NCBI GenBank assembly: GCA_050331695.1
Contig: JBHJGP010000012.1
Coordinates: 124,001 to 188,000, forward strand
From: JBHJGP01 sp050331695
GTDB lineage: Bacteria; Pseudomonadota; Alphaproteobacteria; Geminicoccales; Geminicoccaceae
Reading direction: 5' to 3'
DNA length: 64,000 nucleotides
This document shows, piece after piece, positions 48,100 through 55,595 of the stretch. The notes beneath the pieces were generated by a model. The model saw nothing but the letters and a program-made list of their open reading frames with translations. It had not been told where the DNA came from and searched no databases. Each line of letters opens with the position of its first letter. The stretch's first letter is position 1. Position numbers and translations under genes: made by a program.

Positions 48100-48528
48100 A
48101 TGGCCGAGCGTCGACTGTATTTTGACGAGCGCCGTTTCGATCCCGACGTCGTCGATGTTCTGCAGACGGCGGCGGTCCTCGAGGTCACGGAATTCGAACT
48201 GTTTCGCCTCGCCTACCAGTGGTGGTTCGGCAATGAGATCACCGACACGTCCCTGGAACGCTATTACCTGCCCTACATGTTCAAGGACAGCGTGCCATCG
48301 TTCGTCCGGCAGTTCATCCGTCATGTGAAGGATCGCGAGGAAGCAGGCCGGCTCGACAAGGAGGCGCTCGGCATCAAGCCGCATGTCGTGACCATGGACA
48401 TGTACAACCGGGGGGTTCGCTACCTCTTGTGGATCGTGGTCATCATGGGAACCTTGCTCACCGGCGCCATGGCCATCGCAGAGTTTTCTCCCTGGCTCAG
48501 CGGCTGTACCCTGCCGCCCTGCTACTGA
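48100..48528 (+). CDS. Membrane-anchored protein of unknown function
   Basis: 142 residues. The N-terminal ~100 are soluble and charged, with VTEFELFRLAYQWWFG and VPSFVRQFIRHVKDR; a single membrane helix lies near residues 107-128 (LLWIVVIMGTLLTGAMAIAEF). The tail has two cysteines. GAGG lies seven bases upstream of the ATG. I do not recognise the family. It follows thyX and precedes another tiny membrane protein in the same direction. Confidence 0.68.
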   Translation: MAERRLYFDERRFDPDVVDVLQTAAVLEVTEFELFRLAYQWWFGNEITDTSLERYYLPYMFKDSVPSFVRQFIRHVKDREEAGRLDKEALGIKPHVVTMDMYNRGVRYLLWIVVIMGTLLTGAMAIAEFSPWLSGCTLPPCY

Positions 48529-48605
48529 CCGCCACAAGAAACCGGCCTGATCGTCGTGCGCCGCCAAGGCACCAACCAAAGAAACACTGAAGCGGCAGGG
48601 TTTGC

Positions 48606-48779
48606 ATGGACAGTTTGATCAACTGGGGGTTTGTTCTTTTTACCGGTTTAGTCGCCTATCACGGCCTTACTCACCGTGGTGCCGATGGCGAGCGGGATTG
48701 GGTCCGCCTCCTCTTCGGTTGTATTGCGCTTTTATTTTGCCTCCGGGTGCTTTTCGTCGACATCCTGGACCTAATCTGA
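48606..48779 (+). CDS. Tiny membrane protein of unknown function
   Basis: 57 residues with two predicted membrane helices (about 6-20 and 34-54) joined by a short polar loop HRGADGERDWVR. AGGG lies upstream of the ATG. Nothing identifies its role. It may be cotranscribed with the membrane-anchored protein upstream. The open frame is short, so this call rests on the ribosome binding site and the clean two-helix pattern. Confidence 0.5.
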   Translation: MDSLINWGFVLFTGLVAYHGLTHRGADGERDWVRLLFGCIALLFCLRVLFVDILDLI

Positions 48780-48885
48780 CTATCTTCTCAAGAACTTGCT
48801 GGTACTGCCCCATGCGCCGCTTTAGGACAGAAGAAGCGGCCGCTTAACGCCGATCGATGAGAAAAGCCTCGGACGGGAGCAGGGG

Positions 48886-49758
48886 ATGTGGAAAACGAAA
48901 ATGATTGTCGCGGTGAGTTGCGCCGCGGGGGTTCTGACCGGGTGCGTCGACTATTTCACGGCCGATCGTCAGATCGACAGGGCCAAGGAGTTGCCGGCCG
49001 ACAGTGACACCTATCAGGGCGTTCTGCGCTCCGAGTACATTCGGTACGCCGAGGCCGAATATGCCGAATTCGACTTTCGCGATGCCGCTTTCTTCGCATC
49101 CAGGGCTTCGCGAGCCGACCAAGGTTCGAACCTGCCTCCCCAAGACATCGCCGAGCGACATTTGCCGCAAGACGACATGGCCGAACTTTCAGACGCGCGC
49201 AGCCGCCTCATCGCGGCTCTCGAAGGCAATGCGACCCAGAGAACGCCGGCGATATCCGCCCGGACACAGGCCGCGTTTGATTGTTGGATCCAGGAGCAGG
49301 AAGAGGATATCCAGCCAGAGGACATCGAGGCCTGCAAACGCGATGTGGTCACCGGTATCGAGCAGATGGAGGCGGCGTTGGCGGCCGTGAGCGAGGCTGC
49401 CGCCGCCGCGCAGATTGCTGATGGCATTACCGTCGAAGGCGACTTCCTGTTCGGTTTCGACAGTGCCGAGATCAGCGACGAAGGTCGAGCCGAACTCGAC
49501 CGCGTTGCCCAGCTGATCCGGGAATCGGGCAGCGCCGCGATCATCGTCCAAGGGCACACCGACAGTGTCGGTCCGGAAATCTATAACCAAGGTCTCTCCG
49601 AGCGCCGTGCTCAAACGGTCGCCAACCACCTCATGGCAAGTGGCGTCAGCCGAGACACGATCGCGGTCGAGGGCGCCGGCGAGACACAGCCAGTCGCAAG
49701 CAACGACACGGCCGAAGGCCGGGCACAGAACCGGCGCGTTGTCATCGTCTCGGAGTAA
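48886..49758 (+). CDS. OmpA-family lipoprotein
   Basis: 290 residues. A lipobox LTGC puts the lipidated cysteine at residue 20. The C-terminal ~110 residues form an OmpA/Pal peptidoglycan-binding domain (FLFGFDSAEISDEGRAELDRVA, VQGHTDSVGPEIYNQGLSERRA, EGRAQNRRVVI). The middle part is helical and alanine-rich. It probably tethers the outer membrane to peptidoglycan. AGCAGGGG precedes the ATG. The neighbourhood shows no Tol genes, so this is not Pal itself. Confidence 0.87.
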   Translation: MWKTKMIVAVSCAAGVLTGCVDYFTADRQIDRAKELPADSDTYQGVLRSEYIRYAEAEYAEFDFRDAAFFASRASRADQGSNLPPQDIAERHLPQDDMAELSDARSRLIAALEGNATQRTPAISARTQAAFDCWIQEQEEDIQPEDIEACKRDVVTGIEQMEAALAAVSEAAAAAQIADGITVEGDFLFGFDSAEISDEGRAELDRVAQLIRESGSAAIIVQGHTDSVGPEIYNQGLSERRAQTVANHLMASGVSRDTIAVEGAGETQPVASNDTAEGRAQNRRVVIVSE

Positions 49759-49768
49759 CTGAAACGCG

Positions 49769-49789
49769 GGCGAGCCATACCGGCTCGCC
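49769..49789. terminator. Possible bidirectional terminator hairpin
   Basis: An eight-base stem (GGCGAGCC at 49769-49776 with its complement at 49782-49789) lies between two convergent genes. No T-run follows on either strand, so the call is weak. Confidence 0.35.
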
Positions 49790-49803
49790 TCCGCCAAGGC
49801 GCA

Positions 49804-50382
49804 TCAGCGCTTATAGGGGCGCTGGTCAGCGTCTTCCTCGGGCAGGCGCAAAAGCCGTTGCTCGGCCGGCAGGGCGAATTGCTCCTGCAGATAGCGGGCG
49901 CGATCGGCGACCGACGGCGGCGCCTCGGCCTGATTGCGCAGGAACCGCGTCATCCAATGGGGTCCCTCGGCCAGCTCCTGGTCCATCGACAGCGCCTTCA
50001 GATAATCGCTGAGGGCCTCTTCGTGACGGCCCATCGTGTCGAGAAGAATACCCCGATTGGCGATCGTCGCGCCGAATTCCGGCTCGCGCTCAACGGCCTC
50101 GTTGTAGTCGTTCAACGCTTCGTCGTAGTAGCCGGCCTTATGCTTCGCTCGGGCCAGGCCGCGGAGCGCGAAGATGTGGTCCGGCGCCTGCTCGAGTGAA
50201 CGCTCATAGGCCTGGATCGCCCGCTCGTAGGCGCCGTCCTCGAACAAGGTATTGCCTTCGAGATAGGCGGCATCGCCCGGCTCGCCGGTGGCGATCCGGT
50301 CGTAGACGGCCCAGCCAATGAACAAAACGCCGAGGCCAACGGCGACGATGGTCAAAAAGCGGGTGACGTTGCGATTATCCAA
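49804..50382 (-). CDS. Membrane-anchored TPR protein
   Basis: 192 residues. A single N-terminal membrane helix (FLTIVAVGLGVLFIGWAVY) is followed by three TPR-like repeats (AYLEGNTLFEDGAYERAIQAYERSLEQAPDH, then ALRGLARAKHKAGYYDEALNDYNEAVEREPE, and a third). The tail is proline- and acid-rich. TPR domains usually bind other proteins, here in the periplasm. Its start overlaps the preceding small membrane gene by eight bases, so both are likely made together. Confidence 0.8.
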   Translation of the reverse strand: MDNRNVTRFLTIVAVGLGVLFIGWAVYDRIATGEPGDAAYLEGNTLFEDGAYERAIQAYERSLEQAPDHIFALRGLARAKHKAGYYDEALNDYNEAVEREPEFGATIANRGILLDTMGRHEEALSDYLKALSMDQELAEGPHWMTRFLRNQAEAPPSVADRARYLQEQFALPAEQRLLRLPEEDADQRPYKR

Positions 50383-50629
50383 GATCTCCCATGCCCAGTA
50401 GCTGATAGTTGAAAAGCGCCGAGAAAGTGGCGCAGAGCACCAGTGCTATGAAGAGCGCGCGCCGGCGTTGCCCGAGCTGTTCGACGTCGCTCAGCGTATG
50501 GCCGCGTTTGCGCTCCAGGCGACGAACACTCAGGACCCAAATCATGCGACCCACCGGAAAGACGAGCAAGCCCGTAAGAAGTAAGACAGACCCCCAGTAA
50601 TAGATCCAGCCAACACCGCTGACACCCAT
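50375..50629 (-). CDS. Small two-helix membrane protein of unknown function
   Basis: 84 residues with two hydrophobic segments (about 8-30: WIYYWGSVLLLTGLLVFPVG; and 62-80: ALFIALVLCATFSALFNYQL) and a basic loop (RRLERKRGHTLSD). Overlap with the TPR gene implies a functional pair. I do not recognise the family. A terminator separates it from the upstream symporter. Confidence 0.6.
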   Translation of the reverse strand: MGVSGVGWIYYWGSVLLLTGLLVFPVGRMIWVLSVRRLERKRGHTLSDVEQLGQRRRALFIALVLCATFSALFNYQLLGMGDLG

Positions 50630-50670
50630 GACCGCCTCCCTCAGCCTCTGTCGTCGCGTGGTTGTGACGA

Positions 50671-50704
50671 AACAGAGCGGGGAGGAGCCGAAGCTCCTCC
50701 CCGC
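50671..50704 (-). terminator. Rho-independent terminator after the symporter gene
   Basis: On the minus strand a 12-base perfect stem (50704-50693 with 50688-50677) closes a TTCG tetraloop and is followed by a T-containing tail (TCTGTTTCG). It lies 27 bases after the symporter stop. Confidence 0.75.
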
Positions 50705-50730
50705 CCGTCATGGCTCCAGAAAGGTTGGGG

Positions 50731-52881
50731 TCAGCCGCGCTGAGCTTCGATGTCCGAGATATCCTCGGCCAGCGATTCGATGTCGGTTTCCGGAACGGTC
50801 GACATCTCCATCGTGTAGGCCAGGAAGAACATCATCACACAGCCAAGCGCCCAGAACAGGATCTGCCAGGCCCAGATCGACGGCATGCCGAACATCCAAG
50901 TGGTCGGATCCGACGGATCGCCGAAGATCCAGTTACCGATCACGGCACCCGGGCCGATGCCGAAGAAGAACCAGGCAAGGGTGACGATCCAGGCCACCGG
51001 CACGAGGCTCTTCTTCTCCGGCGGCAGCGAGCAGTGCTGGGCCAGGAAATTGTGGAACTCCATCTTGCGTGCCATGTCGTCCCGGGTCACCAGGGAGACC
51101 AGGATGGCAATGCCCAAGTTGAAGATGATGCCCCAACCGGCGCTGTGGATGGTCAGCGGCCAGCGACCCCAGGCCTCGATGCCGAACCACTGCTGACCGA
51201 TGGATTCCGTGAGGGTCACGGCAATCAGACCGGCGATCAGACCGAGGATGATACCCTGGCGGGTGAGGAACGGCCAGAAGCAGACGGCGATTAGGGCCGG
51301 CCACATCTGGAAGCCGTAGGCCACGGCCAATCCACCCAGGAGCACCAGAGCGTCCGTGGCGGTGGTCGCAACGATGAGCGCAAGCACCACGATCACAGCG
51401 ACACCGGCCCGACCGCACAGCTTTTGGAAGTTATGGTCGGCGTTGGGCATCAAGAAGTGCTTGACCAGGTCGCGGGTGAGCATACCACCAGCCGTCGACA
51501 TGTAGGCAGCACCGGTCGACTGCATGGCGGCGAGGGCGCAGACCGACAGAAGACCGACCAACCAGGGCGCTGTATCACCCATCAGATTGATCAGCGCCGG
51601 CACCAGCGCACCCTGCTTGCCCTCGGACTCCATGATATCGATCAGCACCGGGCCGTCGGCGGGAGCGCCAGCATCGATCAGGGCCTGGGCACCGCCGTCA
51701 CCGGCCTCGGCGAGGGCGCCAAGGGTTGGGACCTCACCGCTTTCGCCGAGATTGGTCAGCGCCGCTTCAGCCGTGTCGCGCAGATCAGGTTCGATCAGAC
51801 CGGCGCTCTCGGCCGCGTCCCGGTAGGTCGAGACCATGAAGTTGGACTGGATCTTGCGGGCGGCGTCCATCGCCACCAGGTCCGGCTTTTGTGCCGCGAA
51901 CTGGAGGTTCGCTCCCATGAAATGGGTGCCGACACCCTGCATGGCGGTGAAGACGAACAGGATCAGACCGATGCCGAAGGCGCTCGCCCACACCTGCTGA
52001 GGCGCGAAGGGCTCGGGGCTCTTGTTCGCGAACGACCACATGGAGAAGGCCGGAGCCGACTGAATGCCCATGAGGGCGAACATGTAGGTGAGAACCATGA
52101 TGCCGGTCCAGGCGCCGCCTTCGGCACTGGGGCCATTGGAGACGAACTGAATGACACCTGGGATAGCGATGTAGGCAGGGTCACCACCGGCTGTCGTCGG
52201 AATGCCTTCCATGGTGGTGAACTCGGCGAGCGTCGCCTGGAGATTGCCCCAACCACCGACGGCATTCATAGCGATGATGCCGATGACGATGATGCCGGCG
52301 GCAAGCAGGATGGCCTGCATCGTGTCGACATAGGCCACGGCCCGCAGACCACCGGAGGCGACGTAGAACAAGACGACCGCGGAAAGCACCCACATACCAA
52401 CCTCGACGGACAGCATGCCGTCGGTCAGCACGTTGAAGAGGAAGCCCGACGCGCGGAGCTGGACGCCCAGATAGGGGACCGAGAAGACGAGCGCGACGAC
52501 GATCACCAGAAGCCGGATCACGTCCGATCGGAAATAGTAGGACAGCATTTCGCCCGGCGTGATGAAGCCGAAGCGCTTGCCGATAATCCATTGGCGCTTC
52601 AGGAACATCACCCCGGTGAACGGGATGGTGATGGCGTAGAAGGACGCGTAAGCGTACTGGAAGCCATCTCGATAAATCAGGCCCGGATGCCCCATGAAGG
52701 TCCAGCCGGAGAACGAGGTTGCCGTCGCCGCGAGCACGAACACCCAGATCGACAGGCCCCGGCCCGCAACGAAGTAGTCGCTGGCCGTCTTGGAGGCGAT
52801 CGCCCCCTTGATCCCCCAGAAAATACAGTAGCTCCAATACAGAGCTACGAATGCGAAAAGCCATACGACCTTGGCTTCCAT
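50731..52881 (-). CDS. Sodium:solute symporter (SSS family) with soluble insertion
   Basis: 716 residues with about 13 membrane helices. The SSS signs are clear: SDYFVAGRGLSIWVFVLAATATSFSGWTFMGHPG near residue 35-65, and VASGGLRAVAYVDTMQA near residue 175-190. A hydrophilic segment rich in Ala, Glu and Asp (about residues 325-435) interrupts the usual order and has no counterpart in the shorter family members I know. It imports an unknown solute with sodium. GGGAGATAACTG precedes the ATG. Followed by a terminator. No sensor kinase is fused. Confidence 0.88.
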   Translation of the reverse strand: MEAKVVWLFAFVALYWSYCIFWGIKGAIASKTASDYFVAGRGLSIWVFVLAATATSFSGWTFMGHPGLIYRDGFQYAYASFYAITIPFTGVMFLKRQWIIGKRFGFITPGEMLSYYFRSDVIRLLVIVVALVFSVPYLGVQLRASGFLFNVLTDGMLSVEVGMWVLSAVVLFYVASGGLRAVAYVDTMQAILLAAGIIVIGIIAMNAVGGWGNLQATLAEFTTMEGIPTTAGGDPAYIAIPGVIQFVSNGPSAEGGAWTGIMVLTYMFALMGIQSAPAFSMWSFANKSPEPFAPQQVWASAFGIGLILFVFTAMQGVGTHFMGANLQFAAQKPDLVAMDAARKIQSNFMVSTYRDAAESAGLIEPDLRDTAEAALTNLGESGEVPTLGALAEAGDGGAQALIDAGAPADGPVLIDIMESEGKQGALVPALINLMGDTAPWLVGLLSVCALAAMQSTGAAYMSTAGGMLTRDLVKHFLMPNADHNFQKLCGRAGVAVIVVLALIVATTATDALVLLGGLAVAYGFQMWPALIAVCFWPFLTRQGIILGLIAGLIAVTLTESIGQQWFGIEAWGRWPLTIHSAGWGIIFNLGIAILVSLVTRDDMARKMEFHNFLAQHCSLPPEKKSLVPVAWIVTLAWFFFGIGPGAVIGNWIFGDPSDPTTWMFGMPSIWAWQILFWALGCVMMFFLAYTMEMSTVPETDIESLAEDISDIEAQRG

Positions 52882-53308
52882 CAGTTATCTCCCAGAACTG
52901 CTTAGCCGCCCGGCCGCACCTGCCGTTGATCAGCGGTTTGGCCTTGCTGCGTGATCCCCTAATCACACTTGCCCAAGCTATAGCGACGGCGGGAGGGAAT
53001 AGACAAGGCGCGAATCCGCTTTGCACCCTTATCCTATGGTATTAGCGAAGATGGCTGTTGCGGCCGGCTCGCCTACCGCAACGCACCGGAGCGACCGTGA
53101 CCCGCGAGCTGATCCCGAGCGGGTTGTCGTTCTGCCATCCACGGCCTGATGTGGGGTCGGAGCCGTTCGCAAACGGAAGCTTCACTCGCCCTCAAGTTGA
53201 TGACGACAACACTCGGCAAGCGGGCCACCGGCCAATTCACACACCGCCAACAACGGCGTCGCCGTTGTTGGCGGCTGACAGCACTAAAAAGATGAAAGTG
53301 AGAAAAAA
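52882..53308. other. Gene-free region upstream of the symporter
   Basis: About 427 bases between the symporter start and tRNA(CAU). The only clear structure is an inverted repeat at 53244-53274. Short open frames on the plus strand run into the tRNA and look like chance. The promoter of the symporter must lie here on the minus strand; I did not see clear boxes. Confidence 0.55.
53244..53274. repeat. Perfect inverted repeat, 15-base arms
   Basis: CCGCCAACAACGGCG (53244-53258) is followed by one base and its exact reverse complement (53260-53274). It lies 35 bases downstream of tRNA(CAU) on the minus strand; no strong T-run follows on that strand, so it is either a weak terminator or a binding site. 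Confidence 0.7.
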
Positions 53309-53385
53309 TGGTGGGCCCGGAGGGACTCGAACCCCCGACAACACCGTTATGAGCGGCGCGTTCTAACCAACTGAACTACGGGCCC
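53309..53385 (-). tRNA. tRNA with CAU anticodon, probably tRNA-Ile2
   Basis: A 77-base cloverleaf on the minus strand: acceptor GGGCCCG pairs with CGGGCCC, anticodon loop CTCATAA, T arm GGGTTCGAGTCCC, CCA encoded (53309-53311). CAU reads Met, or Ile after lysidine modification. Acceptor pairs C4-G69 and C5-G68 are the determinants used by TilS on tRNA-Ile2, so I favour Ile2 over elongator Met. Initiator tRNA is ruled out because the first pair is matched. Confidence 0.8.
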
Positions 53386-53483
53386 CACTGATCGACCGTC
53401 CGCAAGGTTGGGACAGCTCTATAGGGGCGGTTAGGGCATGTGGCCAGAAGGCAGCGCGAACCGGATCGTCCAAGCGCGACCTA

Positions 53484-55556
53484 TCAGGTGTCGAGAAAGC
53501 TTCTGAGTTTGCGCGAGCGGCTCGGGTGCTTGAGTTTGCGCAGCGCCTTGGCCTCGATCTGACGGATGCGCTCGCGGGTCACGGAGAATTGTTGGCCCAC
53601 CTCTTCGAGCGTGTGATCGGTGTTCATGCCGATGCCGAAGCGCATGCGCAAAACGCGCTCCTCACGAGGTGTCAGGGTCGCCAAAACGCGGGTCGTGGCT
53701 TCGCGCAAATTGGACAATGTCGCAGCTTCCAGCGGCATCACCGCATTCTTGTCTTCGATGAAGTCGCCGAGATGACTGTCTTCCTCATCACCGATCGGGG
53801 TCTCGAGGCTGATCGGCTCCTTGGCGATCTTCAGAACCTTACGCACCTTGTCGAGCGGCATGTTCAGTTTGGCCGCCAGCTCTTCCGGCGTCGGCTCACG
53901 GCCGAACTCGTGAAGCATCTGGCGGGACGCCCGGACCAGCTTGTTGATGGTCTCGATCATGTGAACGGGTATGCGAATGGTGCGGGCCTGATCAGCGATC
54001 GACCGGGTGATCGCCTGGCGGATCCACCAGGTCGCGTAAGTCGAAAACTTGTAGCCGCGGCGGTATTCGAACTTATCGCCCGCCTTCATCAGGCCGATAT
54101 TGCCCTCCTGGATCAGATCCAGGAATTGGAGGCCGCGGTTGGTGTATTTCTTGGCGATCGAGATCACCAGTCGGAGATTGGCCTCGACCATCTCCTTCTT
54201 GGCGAAATTGGATTCCCGCTCGCCTTTCTGAACCCGCTGAACGATCCGCTTGAACTCGCCGATCTGCAGCCCGGTCTCAGCGGCGACCTCGGCGATCTGT
54301 TCGCGCAAATCGATGATTTCATCACGGTGATTGTCGACGAATTCGGCCCAGCCCCGCTCATTCAACCGCCGCACCCGGTCGATCCATTCCGGATCCAGCT
54401 CGTGGCCGCGATATTGTTTGAGAAAGCTTTCCCGCGGAACACGGCAGGAGACCGCGAGCCGCATCAGTTTGCCCTCGATGACATTCAGCTCCTTGTTTAC
54501 GGTCTGAATGTCTTCGACCAGCGCTTCCACGCGGTTGTTGTTGAGGGAAACTTGCTTCATCAGCTCGACGATGCGATCGCGCTCTTGCTCGTAGGCCTTG
54601 TCGGCGGGCGGATCGACGTCGTCGTCTTCGGTCGCTTGAATGGCCGCGAGGCGCTGTTCCTGCATCGTCCTCAGACGCTTGTAGGAGTGCGCGATGTCAT
54701 CAAACGTCTTCAGCACATCTTCGCGTACCCGGTTTTCCATGGCCGCGATGCTGGGGCTGTCATCATCGAGATCGTCGGCGTCCTCGCCCTCGCCCTCGGC
54801 GGTCTCTTCCCCCTCGGCGGCGTCTTCCTCACCGTCCTGGTCCGCTGGCTTGGGTGCCTCGCCGGGCGCTTCGGCCTTGATTTCGCCATTGGTTGCAGCC
54901 GGCTGCGGTAAGGGCGACAGGCCCGAAACCGCCTGCGATGGCACATCGCTCTCGCCGGTCTCGCTCTTCTCTTCGCTCTCGGCAGTACCGCCCTCCTGCG
55001 GGGCACCACCATAGGTTGCCTCGAGATCGATGATGTCGCGCAAAAGGACATGGCCGTTCACGACCTTGTCGCGCCAGCTAATCAGCGCCTGCATGGTGAG
55101 CGGACTTTCGCAGAGCGCCTCGAGAACCATGTTGCGGCCGGACTCAATCCGCTTCGCGATCTCGATTTCGCCTTCGCGCGACAAGAGCTCGATGCTGCCC
55201 ATCTCACGCAAATACATGCGCACAGGGTCGTCCGTGCGGCCGAGCTCGGCGGTGTCGACGCCACCGGAATCCTCGTCCTCATCCTCTTCCTGGCCTTCAG
55301 GCCCACGGATGACGGTTACGCCCTTCGACTCCAAGAGCCCGAAGAGCTCGTCGATTTGATCCGGCGGGACCGTGTCAGGAAGAGCAGCATTCAATTGATC
55401 GATGCTAACGGCGAGCCGCTTGCCCGAATTGCCGAAAAGTTTCTTGAGCGCCGGCGCGATATTCAGCAGCTCATCGAGACTGCCGATCGGCTCCGGCTCC
55501 AGTTCGGCCTGATTAGTGCCGTTGCTTGAGCGGGCGGCAGTCTCTTTCTTCACCAT
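53484..55556 (-). CDS. rpoD: RNA polymerase primary sigma factor (sigma-70)
   Basis: 690 residues. Region 1.1 opens the protein (LDELLNIAPALKKLFGNSGKRLAVS); region 1.2 is DDPVRMYLREMGSIELLSREGE. After a long acidic non-conserved part (about 190-290) come regions 2-3 with YATWWIRQAITRSIADQART and IRIPVHMIETINKL, and region 4 with the HTH TLEEVGQQFSVTRERIRQIE. AAGGA lies eight bases before the ATG. It is downstream of dnaG in a yqeY-dnaG-rpoD unit. Confidence 0.97.
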   Translation of the reverse strand: MVKKETAARSSNGTNQAELEPEPIGSLDELLNIAPALKKLFGNSGKRLAVSIDQLNAALPDTVPPDQIDELFGLLESKGVTVIRGPEGQEEDEDEDSGGVDTAELGRTDDPVRMYLREMGSIELLSREGEIEIAKRIESGRNMVLEALCESPLTMQALISWRDKVVNGHVLLRDIIDLEATYGGAPQEGGTAESEEKSETGESDVPSQAVSGLSPLPQPAATNGEIKAEAPGEAPKPADQDGEEDAAEGEETAEGEGEDADDLDDDSPSIAAMENRVREDVLKTFDDIAHSYKRLRTMQEQRLAAIQATEDDDVDPPADKAYEQERDRIVELMKQVSLNNNRVEALVEDIQTVNKELNVIEGKLMRLAVSCRVPRESFLKQYRGHELDPEWIDRVRRLNERGWAEFVDNHRDEIIDLREQIAEVAAETGLQIGEFKRIVQRVQKGERESNFAKKEMVEANLRLVISIAKKYTNRGLQFLDLIQEGNIGLMKAGDKFEYRRGYKFSTYATWWIRQAITRSIADQARTIRIPVHMIETINKLVRASRQMLHEFGREPTPEELAAKLNMPLDKVRKVLKIAKEPISLETPIGDEEDSHLGDFIEDKNAVMPLEAATLSNLREATTRVLATLTPREERVLRMRFGIGMNTDHTLEEVGQQFSVTRERIRQIEAKALRKLKHPSRSRKLRSFLDT

Positions 55557-55595
55557 GCAAACAATCCTTTCGACACAATGCCTTGGGTCACTGGG

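Noticed and set aside
48834..48845. Palindrome AAGCGGCCGCTT
   Set aside because: Twelve bases, expected by chance in GC-rich DNA, and not linked to a promoter that I can see.
51424..52905. A 493-codon open frame antisense to the symporter
   Set aside because: Composition rich in His, Asp, Gly and Arg, typical of an antisense shadow in high-GC DNA; the symporter on the minus strand is clearly coding.
53058..53366. A 102-codon open frame leading into tRNA(CAU)
   Set aside because: Its last third is the antisense of the tRNA, and the rest shows no family or ribosome binding site.
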